A stretch of 64,000 nucleotides of DNA from Roseovarius sp. Lineage in GTDB: Bacteria > Pseudomonadota > Alphaproteobacteria > Rhodobacterales > Rhodobacteraceae. This document shows positions 16,128 to 27,400 of the stretch, one piece after another. A model generated the notes under the pieces. It had not been told where the DNA came from, did not search any database, and saw nothing but the letters and a program-made list of their open reading frames with translations. Numbering within the stretch: the stretch's first letter is position 1; every line of letters begins with the position of its first letter. The position numbers and the translations under genes were made by a program. The stretch is taken from positions 496,001 through 560,000 of the forward strand of contig NZ_JALUXE010000027.1 in NCBI RefSeq assembly GCF_027019125.1, in the 5' to 3' direction.

Positions 16128-18680
16128 TCAGGCCCCGCGTATGCGGCCCACCATTTCCGTCGTGTCGCGGCTGAGGTTCGGGGTGGCAAGGATCCGGTCC
16201 AGTTCTGCCGCGATCATGCCCTGGCGCACCGGATCGTAACGCCGCCATGTCTCGAAGGCCGAGCACATCCGCGCCGTGGTCTGCGGGTTGAGCGGATCGA
16301 GCCGGATGAGCATATCCGCAAGCAGCCGATAGCCGCGCCCCGACGCGTGGTGAAAGCCCGCGGGCGACATGGTGAGCGCGCCCAGCGTGGCGCGAAAGCG
16401 GTTGGGATTGCGCAGGGTGAAATCGGGGTGGTGTGTCAATGTCTCGGCCACCTCAGCCGCCCGTTCGGGCGCGGCGTGCATGATCTGCAGGCTGAACCAT
16501 TTGTCGATGACCAGCCGGTCGTGTTGCCATTGGGTATAGAAGGCCTCGGTCACGCGGTCGCCCGTTCCCGCCTGCAAGAGGCAGGACCAGGCCGTCAATT
16601 GCTGCGTCATGTTATCGGCAGAATCATATTGGGCCTGCGCGCGCGTGCCGCCATCGCGGCGGCTGAGCATCGCCAGTGCGGCATTGGCCAGCGCCCGCGC
16701 GCCCGTCTGATCGGGGTCGGGGCGGTAGGGGGCCGTGACCTGATGGCGGGTGTAGAGATCCTGGGCGATGCTATCGAGCGCCTCTGCGCGGGTGTCGCGG
16801 AGGGTTTCGAGCGCCTCCCATATTGCTTGCGGGTCGGGGGTATGGCCCGCGTCAAAGAGCGCCTGCGCCAGATCATCCTCGCTGGGCAGGCCAAGCGCCA
16901 GCGCGCGAAAGGCGGGGTCGAGCGTTTCATCGCGCGCCACGCGGGCGATGGCATCGAGATAGGCGGCATCGGGGGCCGCGCCCTCGGTGATCATGGCGAT
17001 GAGGCCGGCACGGGCCAGTGCGCGCCCCGCCTCCCATTTGTTGAACGGGTCGGTGTCATGCGCCAGCAGGAATGCGCGCTCGGCATTGGTGGTCTCGCGT
17101 TCGAGGATCACGGGGGCGGAAAAATCGCGCAGGATCGACGGGATAGGCCGCGATGCTAATCCGTCGAAGCTGAAGCTCTGCTGCGCTTGGGTCATTTCCA
17201 GCACGCGGGTTGGCAGCACTTCGTCGCCATTGGGGCCGAGCAGGCCCACGGCGATCGGGATGACGCGTGGCGGTTTGTTCTCCTGCCCGGGTGTGGGCGG
17301 AGTTTTCTGTTCGAAATGAAGCGTATAGCGGCCATTGTTGAACGCTTCGGTGACGCGGAGCCTGGGGGTTCCGGCGTCGGAATACCAGCGTTTGAACTGG
17401 CTGAGGTCGCGGCCAGTGACATCTTCGAACACCTTGAGCCAATCCTCGATGGTGCAGGCCTGCCCATCGTGGCGGGTGAAGTAGAGATCGAGCGCCTCTT
17501 TATAGGCGGCATCGCCCACCAGACGCTTGAGCATGCCGATCAGCTCGGCCCCTTTTTCATAGACCGTCGCGGTGTAGAAGTTGTTGATTTCAATGAAGCT
17601 CTCGGGGCGGACGGGATGCGCCAGCGGGCCGTTATCCTCGCGGAACTGGCGGGCGCGCAGCGCGATCACATCCGAGATGCGCTTGACCGGGGCGGAGCGC
17701 AGATCGGAGGTGAACTGGCTGTCGCGATAGACGGTCAGCCCCTCCTTGAGGCAGAGCTGGAACCAGTCGCGGCAGGTGATGCGATTGCCGGTCCAGTTGT
17801 GGAAATACTCATGCGCGACAATCGCCTCGATACGTTCGAAATTGGCATCTGTGGCGGTCTCTGCTGTGGATAAGACGCAAGAAGAGTTGAAAATGTTCAA
17901 GCCCTTGTTCTCCATCGCGCCCATGTTGAAATCGTCCACGGCGACGATATTGAAGAGATCGAGATCATATTCGCGCCCGTAGACCGCTTCGTCCCAGGCC
18001 ATGGATTTCTTGAGCGCCTCCATGCCAAAGGCGCATTTGTCCTCATCCCCCGGTCGCACCCAGATGTTGAGCGCGACCTCACGGCCCGAGCGGGTGGTGA
18101 ACGTGTCGGGATGCGCCACCAGATCACCCGCGACGAGGGCAAAGAGATAGGCGGGTTTCGGCCAGGGATCGTGCCATTCGGCCCAGCCCGCGCCAGAGCC
18201 GGTCGGGTTGCCGTTGGAGAGCAGGACCGGCATGTCGCCTTCGATGCGCACGGTGAAGGTGGCCATCACATCGGGGCGGTCGGGGTAATAGGTGATCTTG
18301 CGAAAGCCTTCGGCCTCGCATTGGGTGCAATACATGCCGTTCGACATATAGAGCCCTTCGAGGGCGGTGTTGCCTTCGGGATCAATCTCGACCTCGGCCT
18401 CGAAAGTGAAGGGCGCGTCGGGGACCTCGGCCCGGAGGCCCTGCGGCGTCACCTCGGCTGTGATGTCGGCCCCGTCGATACGGGCCGAGACGAGCGTAAG
18501 CGCCTCGCCATGCAGGAAAAAATCGCGCGATGCGGCCTCGGGGTTGGGGCGGAATTCGATGCGGCTGAGAACGCGCGTGGATTTGGGCGCAAGCCGAAAG
18601 GTCAGATGCACCGCGTCCACGAGATAGGCGGGGGGCGTGTAATCTGCGAGATAAACGGGCTGCGGGGCTGCATCTTTCAT
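16128..18680 (-). CDS. pepN: Aminopeptidase N (M1 zinc metallopeptidase)
   Basis: Cytoplasmic zinc aminopeptidase of 850 residues that releases N-terminal amino acids from peptides. Exopeptidase motif GAMENKGLNIFNSS and zinc motif VAHEYFHNWTGNRITC (HEYFH, with the third ligand E in LCLKEGLTVYRD) are present. The C-terminal helical domain is complete, and the length matches bacterial PepN (about 850-870). Start chosen at ATG 18680-18678 behind GGAGAGCGCC; the frame stays open to 18803, where an earlier ATG lies, but that stretch overlaps the divergent photolyase gene. Confidence 0.95.
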   Translation of the reverse strand: MKDAAPQPVYLADYTPPAYLVDAVHLTFRLAPKSTRVLSRIEFRPNPEAASRDFFLHGEALTLVSARIDGADITAEVTPQGLRAEVPDAPFTFEAEVEIDPEGNTALEGLYMSNGMYCTQCEAEGFRKITYYPDRPDVMATFTVRIEGDMPVLLSNGNPTGSGAGWAEWHDPWPKPAYLFALVAGDLVAHPDTFTTRSGREVALNIWVRPGDEDKCAFGMEALKKSMAWDEAVYGREYDLDLFNIVAVDDFNMGAMENKGLNIFNSSCVLSTAETATDANFERIEAIVAHEYFHNWTGNRITCRDWFQLCLKEGLTVYRDSQFTSDLRSAPVKRISDVIALRARQFREDNGPLAHPVRPESFIEINNFYTATVYEKGAELIGMLKRLVGDAAYKEALDLYFTRHDGQACTIEDWLKVFEDVTGRDLSQFKRWYSDAGTPRLRVTEAFNNGRYTLHFEQKTPPTPGQENKPPRVIPIAVGLLGPNGDEVLPTRVLEMTQAQQSFSFDGLASRPIPSILRDFSAPVILERETTNAERAFLLAHDTDPFNKWEAGRALARAGLIAMITEGAAPDAAYLDAIARVARDETLDPAFRALALGLPSEDDLAQALFDAGHTPDPQAIWEALETLRDTRAEALDSIAQDLYTRHQVTAPYRPDPDQTGARALANAALAMLSRRDGGTRAQAQYDSADNMTQQLTAWSCLLQAGTGDRVTEAFYTQWQHDRLVIDKWFSLQIMHAAPERAAEVAETLTHHPDFTLRNPNRFRATLGALTMSPAGFHHASGRGYRLLADMLIRLDPLNPQTTARMCSAFETWRRYDPVRQGMIAAELDRILATPNLSRDTTEMVGRIRGA

Positions 18681-18774
18681 GGCGCTCTCCTTTGACTTTG
18701 GCGGGAAGGTAGGCGTTGGGGAAGGGGGCTGCAATGGGCTTTCCTTTGGGGCGTGCGCCTCTATTTCCGGGGTT

Positions 18775-20265
18775 ATGGAACGCCCGGTCATTCTCTGGTT
18801 CAAGCGCGATTTGCGGGTGCAGGATCACCCGGCGCTGCACCATGCCGCGCGGTTGGGGCCGATCATCCCGCTCTATATCGTGGAGCCGGATCTATGGGCC
18901 GAGCCGGATGCCTCGGGGCGGCAGTATGCGTTCGTCCGCGACTGTCTGGAGAGCCTGCGGGAGGACCTGGCGGGGCTGGGTCTGGGACTTGTGCTGCGCG
19001 TCGGGGATGCGGTGGCGGTTCTGGAGGCGCTGCGCGCCCGTTACAAGGTGGCGCATCTGGTGAGCCATGAGGAAACCGGCAATCTCTGGAGTTATGCGCG
19101 CGACCGGCGGGTTGCCGCGTGGGCGCGCGGGCAGGGGGTGCGGTGGCACGAGAGGCCGCAATCGGGCGTGGTGCGGCGGCTGGGCAATCGCGACGTCTGG
19201 CAAGTTGCGCGCGACGGGTTCATGCGCACGCCGGTTCCGGGGCCGCCCGAGGGCGCGCGGGGGCTGGTGCTGGCGAGTGATGATCTGCCAAGCGCCGAGA
19301 GTTTGGGGCTGAGCGATTTTTGCCCGTTGCGGCAAAAGGGCGGGCGTGGCGCGGCGCGGCGCGCGCTCGAGTCGTTCCTGACGACACGCGGCGAGCACTA
19401 TCAGCGCGCCATGTCTTCGCCCCTCGACGGCGCGCGGGCCTGTTCGCGGATCAGCCCGCATCTGGCCTTTGGCACGCTGTCGCTGCGCGAGGCGGTGCAG
19501 GCGGGGGTAGCGGCGCCGGGCGGGCGCGGGCCGGATTGGGCGCGCGCCATGCGGTCGTTTCAGGCGCGTTTGGCCTGGCGCGATCATTTCATGCAGAAGC
19601 TGGAGGATGAGCCGGAGATCGAGCGGCGGTGTTTGCATCCGGCCTATGAGGGGCTGCGCCCGCGCGCGCCAGATCAGGCACGGCTGGCGGCGTGGTCGCG
19701 GGGCGAAACGGGGCTGCCTTTTGTCGATGCCTGCATGCGGTCGCTCTTGGCGACGGGATGGCTCAATTTCCGCATGCGCTCGATGCTGATGGCGGTGGCG
19801 TCCTATCACGTCTGGCTTGATTGGCGCAGCACCGGGCCGGTGCTGGCGCGGGCCTTTACCGATTACGAGCCGGGGATTCACTGGCCGCAGGTGCAGATGC
19901 AATCGGGCACCACGGGGATGAACACCATCCGGATCTATAACCCGGTGAAACAGGGGCTGGATCAGGACCCGACGGGGGCATTTACCCGCCGTTGGCTGCC
20001 GGAACTGGACGGGGTGCCGGATGCCTATTTGCAACGTCCTTGGGAGTGGCCGGAGGCGGCGGCGCTCTTGGGGCGCGCCTATCCGGTGCCGATTGTCGAT
20101 CCGGTCGCGGCGGCGCGGGCCGCGCGCGAGGCGGTCTGGGCCTGTCGGCGCGCGCATCGCGGGGATGAAATGACGGCGCAGATCGTGCGCCGCCATGCCA
20201 GCCGCAAACGCCCCGGGCGGGCCCGTCCCAAGGCGACCTCGGCGCAATTGAGTCTGGACCTCTGA
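18775..20265 (+). CDS. Photolyase/cryptochrome family flavoprotein
   Basis: 496-residue FAD protein with the N-terminal DNA-photolyase domain (VILWFKRDLRVQDHPALHHA) and the C-terminal FAD-binding helical domain. It includes CSRISPHLAFGTLSLREAV, FVDACMRSLLATGWLNFRMR, FTDYEPGIHWPQVQMQSGTT and NTIRIYNPVKQGLDQDP. These cover the FAD pocket and the tryptophan-rich electron-transfer region. It repairs UV-induced pyrimidine dimers or acts as a light receptor; the subfamily cannot be fixed by eye. It diverges from pepN and is followed one base after its stop by the DUF2256 gene. Confidence 0.9.
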   Translation: MERPVILWFKRDLRVQDHPALHHAARLGPIIPLYIVEPDLWAEPDASGRQYAFVRDCLESLREDLAGLGLGLVLRVGDAVAVLEALRARYKVAHLVSHEETGNLWSYARDRRVAAWARGQGVRWHERPQSGVVRRLGNRDVWQVARDGFMRTPVPGPPEGARGLVLASDDLPSAESLGLSDFCPLRQKGGRGAARRALESFLTTRGEHYQRAMSSPLDGARACSRISPHLAFGTLSLREAVQAGVAAPGGRGPDWARAMRSFQARLAWRDHFMQKLEDEPEIERRCLHPAYEGLRPRAPDQARLAAWSRGETGLPFVDACMRSLLATGWLNFRMRSMLMAVASYHVWLDWRSTGPVLARAFTDYEPGIHWPQVQMQSGTTGMNTIRIYNPVKQGLDQDPTGAFTRRWLPELDGVPDAYLQRPWEWPEAAALLGRAYPVPIVDPVAAARAAREAVWACRRAHRGDEMTAQIVRRHASRKRPGRARPKATSAQLSLDL

Positions 20266-20266
20266 T

Positions 20267-20461
20267 ATGCCGCGCGCGCCCCGCAAATCCGATCTGCCGG
20301 TCAAGACCTGCGCCACCTGTGGGCGGCCGATGGTATGGCGGCGCAAATGGGCGCGCGTCTGGGACGAGGTGCGCCATTGCAGCGAGCGGTGCCGGCGCAG
20401 TCGCAAGACCGCTGGTGTGGACGAGAACGGCCCGGCTGGTCGGGATGCGTTTGACCGGTGA
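20267..20461 (+). CDS. DUF2256 zinc-ribbon protein
   Basis: 64-residue basic protein. It matches the DUF2256 pattern: KTCATCGRPMVWRRKWARVW followed by DEVRHCSERCRR, giving a CxxC...CxxxC zinc-binding layout. These proteins are repeatedly found beside or fused to photolyase-like genes in bacteria, and this one begins just after the photolyase stop, so coexpression is nearly certain. Function is unknown; a nucleic-acid-binding partner of the photolyase is an inference. Confidence 0.88.
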   Translation: MPRAPRKSDLPVKTCATCGRPMVWRRKWARVWDEVRHCSERCRRSRKTAGVDENGPAGRDAFDR

Positions 20462-20640
20462 CGGAGCAGCCTCGCCCACGGCGTCAGGATGCCGCCGAAA
20501 AGTGAAGAAGCTTGCAAGAAATTCGGGCAATTTCGCATCATCGCACGAAAAGATGTGCGCGATTTGATGTTTTGTTATTCCATTCTGCGCTATATCTAAG
20601 ACAAATGTGTGAACGTCAGGCGCAGTCCGGAAAGACAGAA

Positions 20641-21417
20641 ATGAAACGTCCGGTTGTTGGCGTGATTGCCAACCAATACCAGATCGAAAACCGCTATCCG
20701 ACCCACGCGGGGGGCACCATCAATTCTTCGGCGGTGGCCGATGTGGCGGGGTGTATGCCGCTGATCATTCCCGCCGATCCGCGCTATGTCTCGGTGGCGG
20801 AATTGCTGGACACCTGCGACGGGTTTCTGCTGACCGGCGGGCGGCCCAATGTGCACCCCGAGGAATATGGCGAGGCCGCAACCGAGGCGCATGGCGCGTT
20901 CGACCGCGCGCGCGATGCGATCACCCTGCCGCTGGCCCGGGCCTGTGTCGAGCGCGGGCAGCCGATCCTGGGCATTTGCCGGGGCTTTCAGGAGATGAAT
21001 GTCGCCATGGGCGGCACGCTGCACCCCGAGATCCGCGATCTGCCGGGGCGAGACAATCATCGCATGCCGCCCGAGGGCACGATGGAAGAACAATTCGCCC
21101 TGCGCCACAAGGTGCGCTTTACAGCGGGTGGCGTGTTTCACCGGCTGATGGGGGCGGAAGAGGTGATGACCAACACGCTGCACGGGCAGGGGATTCTGCG
21201 TGCGGGGCGCAGTGTGGTGATCGACGGATGGGCCACGGATGGCACGCCCGAGGCGCTCTATATCGACGGCGCGCCGGGGTTCACGCTGTCGGTGCAGTGG
21301 CACCCGGAATACAATGCCGCGCATGATCCGGTCAGTCGCCCGCTCTTTGCCGCCTTTGGCGATGCGGTGCGGGCCTGGGCCGCGGGGCGCACGGCCCCGC
21401 TGCTTCGCTCGGCCTGA
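20641..21417 (+). CDS. Class I glutamine amidotransferase-like hydrolase (PuuD, gamma-Glu-GABA hydrolase family)
   Basis: 258 residues of the peptidase C26 family. The nucleophile elbow is PILGICRGFQEMNVAMGGTL (Cys in GICRG), the histidine lies in SVQWHPEYNA, and GFLLTGGRPNVHPEEYGE is the conserved N-terminal block. By family it hydrolyses gamma-glutamyl amides such as gamma-glutamyl-GABA in putrescine catabolism. It is not next to other puu genes, although a PuuB-like oxidase lies 13 kb away in the amino acid locus. Start at ATG 20641 (MKRPVVGVIANQY); earlier in-frame ATGs add non-family sequence. Confidence 0.87.
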   Translation: MKRPVVGVIANQYQIENRYPTHAGGTINSSAVADVAGCMPLIIPADPRYVSVAELLDTCDGFLLTGGRPNVHPEEYGEAATEAHGAFDRARDAITLPLARACVERGQPILGICRGFQEMNVAMGGTLHPEIRDLPGRDNHRMPPEGTMEEQFALRHKVRFTAGGVFHRLMGAEEVMTNTLHGQGILRAGRSVVIDGWATDGTPEALYIDGAPGFTLSVQWHPEYNAAHDPVSRPLFAAFGDAVRAWAAGRTAPLLRSA

Positions 21418-21423
21418 GCGCGG

Positions 21424-24400
21424 TCAGGCCGCGTCTTTCTCTCCCAGAGCAGTCAGGAGTTGCGCCTCGTGGCGGCGCAGGCAACTGCGCACGGTGTCGC
21501 GATGGTGGCCGGGAGCGGTGCGCAGTTCCGGGAAGATCGCAAAGAGTTCCTCGCGCGCTGCCGCGTCGATCGCCCCAAGCGCCATGTCGCCGGCATAGAA
21601 GCTCTCGGTGCCGATCCCGTCGGCATAGATGATCTCGTGCCGGTCGAACATGATGTGGATATAGGTCACCTCGTCGCGCGGGCTGATGGTCACGTCGCGG
21701 CCATTGACCATATGCTTGGCGGCAATCAGCACCTCGCTTTCGCCAAAGAGCAACTCGGCCTGATAGCCGGTAAAGAGCAGACGGTGTTGCGGCGACACGA
21801 GAAGCGGCGCTTGTCCGCCCATCACGCTTGAGGCGATGGAAACGGGGGCGAAATCGCCCAGACCCGGCACGCTGCGTTTGCCGATCCAGCGGATCGGCTG
21901 CAACCCGTGATCGCGCGTCACCACCATGTCGCCCAAGCGCAGGCTCTCGACCGGGCGTTCGCCCCATTGGGTGAGAATGCGCGCACCGGGGGTGAAACAG
22001 ATGATGTTCTCGATTTCCGAGAAGGTGACGATGGTGCCGTCGGTCATGGTGAACGTGCCCGCAAGCCCGCCCGCCGCATCGTCGGTATTGGTAAAGTTGA
22101 TGTCGGCCTTCTTGGCGAACTCGCCCAGCCAGAGGGTGTCACCGGCGGTTTCCGCGCCCTCACCACCGAGGATGGTGATGGTATCGGTTGCGGCCTCGCC
22201 CAGTGTGGTCAGGCGGAAGAAATCGTCGCCATCGCCACCCTCGGCGCTGTCGCCCTGGCTGACATTGATCGTGTCGTCGCCGGTGCCGCCAAAGAGCGTG
22301 TCGGCGTCGATGCCGCCATCGAGGCTGTCATTGCCCGCATCGCCATAGAGAACATCGGTGCCGTCGAGGCCAAGGATCGTGTCATTGCCGTCGCCGCCCA
22401 TGACCGTATCAGCGCCAAGCCCTGCGGACACAAGGTCATTGCCTGCACCGGCGTCGATGACATCGTCATTGCTGTTGGTGCGGCTGTCGGCATTGTCCAC
22501 CCGGTCGCCGTCGGGGTCGCCGGTATAGGCGCTGTCGATGGTGTCGTCGCCCGCCGTGCCCTCGACCACGTAATCGGGCTGGAAGATGCCCATGGCCGCG
22601 AGCGCGTCGTGAGAGGAAATCGAGGCCGGAGCGACCCCGATGAGCGTGAGGCTCTCGCCGTTCGGAAAGCTGAGAACGGCGTTGCCGCTGCCATCGTCGC
22701 TGACCGTGACATCGGCCACGTTGACCGGATCGCCATTGGCGTCGGTCAGGCCCGAGAGGTCAAGCTGATCCTGCCCGGTAAAGGTGCCGTCGCCATTGTC
22801 GATGGGACCGGCAAATCCGGTGATGGTATCGGCCCCGTCGCCATCGGCAAAGACGACGGTATCGACCGCGCCATCGCCTGCGCCAATGTCGAAGCTGTCA
22901 TCGCCCGCGCCGCCATCGACGGTATCGGCGCCCGCGCCGGTGCTGACAGAGTCGTTGCCGCTGGAGCCGAGCACAAGGTCGTCGCCAGAGCCGAGGATGA
23001 TATTCTCGATCTCGACGAACTGTGCCGTCTGGGTGCCGTTCGAGAGCGTGCCCTGTTCGGGCTTGCCCGGATCGCCCGCTGTCAGGTCAAGCACGGTGTT
23101 CTGTGTAACCGCGCTGGCATCCAGCGTGTCGCCGCCTGCGCCATTCGACCAGCCGTCGATCGTGTCATTGCCGAAATCGTCGGCCATGACGATGAGGTCA
23201 TCACCTTCGGCGGCGAAGATCACATCGTCGCCGGTGCCGCCCAGGAGCGTGTCATTCCCGTCGCCCGCGCTGAGGCTGTCATTGCCTGCGCCGCCGTCGA
23301 GATAGTCGTCGGCCAGGTCGCTGCCCGCAAGCAGCGTGTCATTGCCATCGCCGCCGATCAGCGTGTCGGCCTCGGTTCCGCCGTCGAGATAGTCGTCACC
23401 CGCGCCGCCCGACAGGCTGTCGGAGCCGGTGGACCCCTCCATGCTGTCATTGCCGTCACCGCCCGCGAGCGTGTCGTTGCCGTCGGCACCAAAAAGCGTG
23501 TCATCGCCCGCGCCGCCGTCGAGACTGTCATTACCAGCCTCGCCGTGAATTTCGTCATTTCCGGCGCCGCCCAACACGGTATCGTCGCCCAGCCCGGCAA
23601 AGACGAGGTCATCGTTGCCACCATCTGCGGCATCGTTGTTGTCGATGCGGTCGCCCTCCGGGTCGCCGGTATAGCTGGCGTCGATGAGGTCTGCGCTGCT
23701 GGTGCCTTCAACGATGAAATCGCCCTTGAAGCCGGGGATTCCCATGGCGACCAGCTGATCCACGCTCTGGACCGCCGTGATCGGCACGCCGACGAGTGTC
23801 ACGCTCTCGCCGCCGGGGAAGGTGAGGACGGCGTTGCCGACCCCGTCCACCGACACGGTGACATCCTCGGTCGTGACCGGGTTGCCGCTGGCGTCGGTGA
23901 GGCCGGTCACATCGAACTGATCGCGCCCGGTGAAGGTGCCATCGCCATTGTCGATGGGGGTCTCGAAGGCCGAGACCACGTCATTGCCCGAGCCATCGGC
24001 CAGCACCAGAACGTCGCGTTCTCCGTCCGCCGGTCCAAGGTCGATCTGGTCGTCGCCCGCGCCGCCCACGACCGTATCCGCGCCCGAGGAGGACAGGATC
24101 GAGTCGTTGCCCGCGCCGCCATCGACATAGTCGCTGTCGAAGCCGGAAAAGATCGTATCGTCACCGCCGCCCGCAAAGATGACGTCATTGCCGTAGTTGC
24201 CGATGATCTCCTCGACGCCGTCCGAGCCGATGACGGTATCCGCCCCGGTGCCCATCTGGAAACGCTCGATTTCCGAGAATTCGGTGATGGCGGTGCCATC
24301 GGTGATCGTGCCGGTGCCCTCGGCGGTGAAATTGATCAGCAGGCCGTCGGAAATGGCGGAAAAGTTGATCCGGTCGCCTTCTCCGGCTGTCTCTTCGGTC

Positions 24401-27400
24401 TCGCCGCCGATGATCGTGTCGTTTTGCAGGCTGCCGTCGAGGAAAATCTCGTCATCGCCCGCGCCTGCGAGGATGAGGTCATTGCCGAGACCCGAGTCGA
24501 TGCTGTCATTGCCCGCGCCCGCGTCGATTACATCGTCATTCGAGCCGTTGGCGGCATCGTTCGCGTCTACCAGGTCGCCGTCGGGGTCGCCGGTGTAATC
24601 GACGTTGATGAGATCGGCCCCTGCCGTGCCCTCGACCACGAAGTCGCGCCCGTCGGGGATGCCCATTGCCACGAGGGCGGGGACGCTGTTGACATCGCTC
24701 ATCGGCACGCCGACGAGCGTCAGGCTCTCGCCGCCGGGGAAGGTGAGGATCGCATCGCCCGTGCCGTCGCCATTGGTGTCGGTGACGGTGACATCGGCGG
24801 TGGTGACAGGGGTCGTGCCATCCGAGGTGAGGCCGGTCACATCCAGCAGATCGCCGCTGGCATAGGTGCCATCGCCATTGTCGGTGGGGGCGGCAAAGCC
24901 GCTGACCGTATCGCGGCCGGAGCCATCGGCAAGGACCAGCGTGTCGGTGCCCGCGCCGAGGATGATATTCTCGATCTCGGAGAAGGTGGCGGTGGATGTG
25001 CCATCGCTGACGGTGCCGGTTTCGGCATCGGCGGCGGTCAGGTCGAGGGTGATCGGGCCGGTTGTCGCGGACAGATCGAGCGTGTCGCCCAGGGTTTCGC
25101 CGGTTTCGCCGCCGGTGATCGTGTCCGCGCCAAAGCCATCCTGGAGGACAAAGGTATCGTCGCCGTCATCGCCGAACATCTGGTCGGCGCCGGTGCCGCC
25201 CGCGATCAGGTCATTGCCCGTCCCGCCGACCAGCGAGTCGTTGCCGGCGCCGCCGAGGATGGTGTCATTCCCGCCTCCGCCGAGGATCGTATCGTCGCCT
25301 GAGCCGCCTTGCAGCCCGTCACTGCCGGAGCCCGCGAGGATCGTGCCGGAGGTGTTCGACAGGGTGATCGTGTCGCCGAAATTCGAGCCGATGACATTCT
25401 GGAAATTGCTGATGACATCGCCATCGGCATCCGATCCGAAGGCGGTGTTGGTTTCCAGGTTGACGGTGAAAGAGCCTGTCGAGCCCGAGTAATCGAGCGT
25501 GTTGTTGCCGGTGCCGCCATCCAGCGTATCGGCCCCTGTGCCGCCTGCGATGGTGTCGTCGCCCGCGCCCCCGAGCAGCGAGTCATTGCCCGCGCCGCCG
25601 ATGATCACATCGGCCCCGTCTTCACCCAGCACGGTATCGTCACCCGCGCCGGCGTTGATCGTGTCGTTGCCTGCCCCGGCAAGCACCGAGTCGGCATTGG
25701 TGCCGGTGGCATTGTCGAGCGCGTCGATCCGGTCGCCATCCGGGTCGCCGGTGTAATTGGTGTCGATCAGATCGTTTCCGGCGGTGCCTTCGACGAGGTA
25801 GTCGCGCAGGATGATATTCTCGATATCGGTGTAGTTGATATTGACTGACTCAACCCCGCGAATGAGGGTGATCTGGCCGCTGAACCCCGGATTCCCGTTG
25901 GTCTCGGGGTTCTGGGTCATGTTGGAGACGGTCCAGCCATCCGCGATCAGCGTCGAGAGGTCGAGCGTGTCGTTGTCCACGCCGCCAGAGCCGCCATCCA
26001 CGTTGAAATTGTAGACGCCGCTGGGATCGGTGGCCGTGGCGACGATTACATCCGCCCCGTCGCCGCCTTGAATGCTGTCGTTGCCGCCCGAGGTGAGGAT
26101 CGTGTCATTGCCTGCGCCGCCCAGAATGGTATCAGCGCCCGCACCCCCGTCGATGAAGTCATTGCCGCTCTCGCCGCCGATGGAGTCGTTGCCCGCATCG
26201 CCGCGCAAGACGTCGCCCGCGGAGGAGCCGAAGATCGTGTCGTTGCCGTCACCGCCCGAAACGGTGCTGGCATCGGCGGTCGAGTCAAAGCCGCCGGCAT
26301 CGTCGATGTAATCGTTGCCCGCGCCCCCTTCGACCGAGTCGTTGCCGGTGCCGTAGTAGATCGTGTCGTCGCCGCCGCCGCCAAGGATCGTGTCATTGCC
26401 GCTGCCGCCGATCAGCGTGTCGGCCCCGTCGCGCCCGTCGATGGAGTCGTTGCCCGCGCCGCCGTCGATATAGTTGGTGGTGGTGCCGCCGTCGAAGATG
26501 CCGTCGTAGCCGACCAGCGTGTCGTTGAAAGCTGTCCCGATAAAGCCGTCGATGCCATCGTTGATCACATCCCCGGTGGCATCGCCCCCAGAGGTGGCCC
26601 CGGTCGAGAGATTGACATTTACCGCCTCGGAAGAGCCCGAGTAGTCGACGATGTCGAGTCCCGTTCCACCGATCATCGTATCGGCCCCGGCACCGCCGAT
26701 CAGCGTATCGTTGCCGTCTCCGCCCAGAAGCGAGTCATTGCCGGCGCCGCCATCGAGAAGATCGTTGCCGCCTTCACCATAGACGGTATCGTTGCCGGCG
26801 CCCGCGCGCACGGTGTCGTTGCCAAGACCGGCCGTGACCAGATCATCGTTGGTCCCGGCGAGATTGTCCGTGTCGTCGATCCGGTCGCCCTCGGGGTCGC
26901 CGGTGTAATTGGTGTCGATCAGGTCGCTGCCTGTCGTTCCCTCGACCACGTAATCCGAGAGCGTGAGGTCGTAGCGGTCTGCCGTCATGGCATAGACATC
27001 GGTGCCGTTGGATGGCGCGGCAGTGCCCAGGGTGACCGAGAGAATCGGCTTGGCCTCGAGCGCGTCTGAATAGGCGTTGGGGCCAGTGGGCGGCGGCAGC
27101 AGGTAGAGGTTGCCGGCGGTGTCCTGCATGACGATCGCGTTGACGGTCGCGGTCGTGCCATCGGTATAGGTGATGATCGTGTTGTTGTAGATCATCGTGG
27201 CGTCATGCGTGTAACGCACGCCGCCGATGACGAATTCTTCGTTGCTCAGGAAGTTGTTGGAATCGTAGGCGTTGGACGTGGCCCCGCCGATGTAGTCGGG
27301 AAACAGCAGCAGATCGACATCGGGGGAGAGCGTCGCAACATTCCCCGCAAGCGGATCGGTGGTGCTGCCGAAAACGAGCCCCTCAAGGGCCTGATGATTC

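Noticed and set aside
21907..25302. A 1131-residue plus-strand open frame rich in VIA/AAE/DRV repeats
   Set aside because: It is the antisense image of the RTX nonapeptide DNA, whose regular GGxGxD codons leave the opposite strand open.
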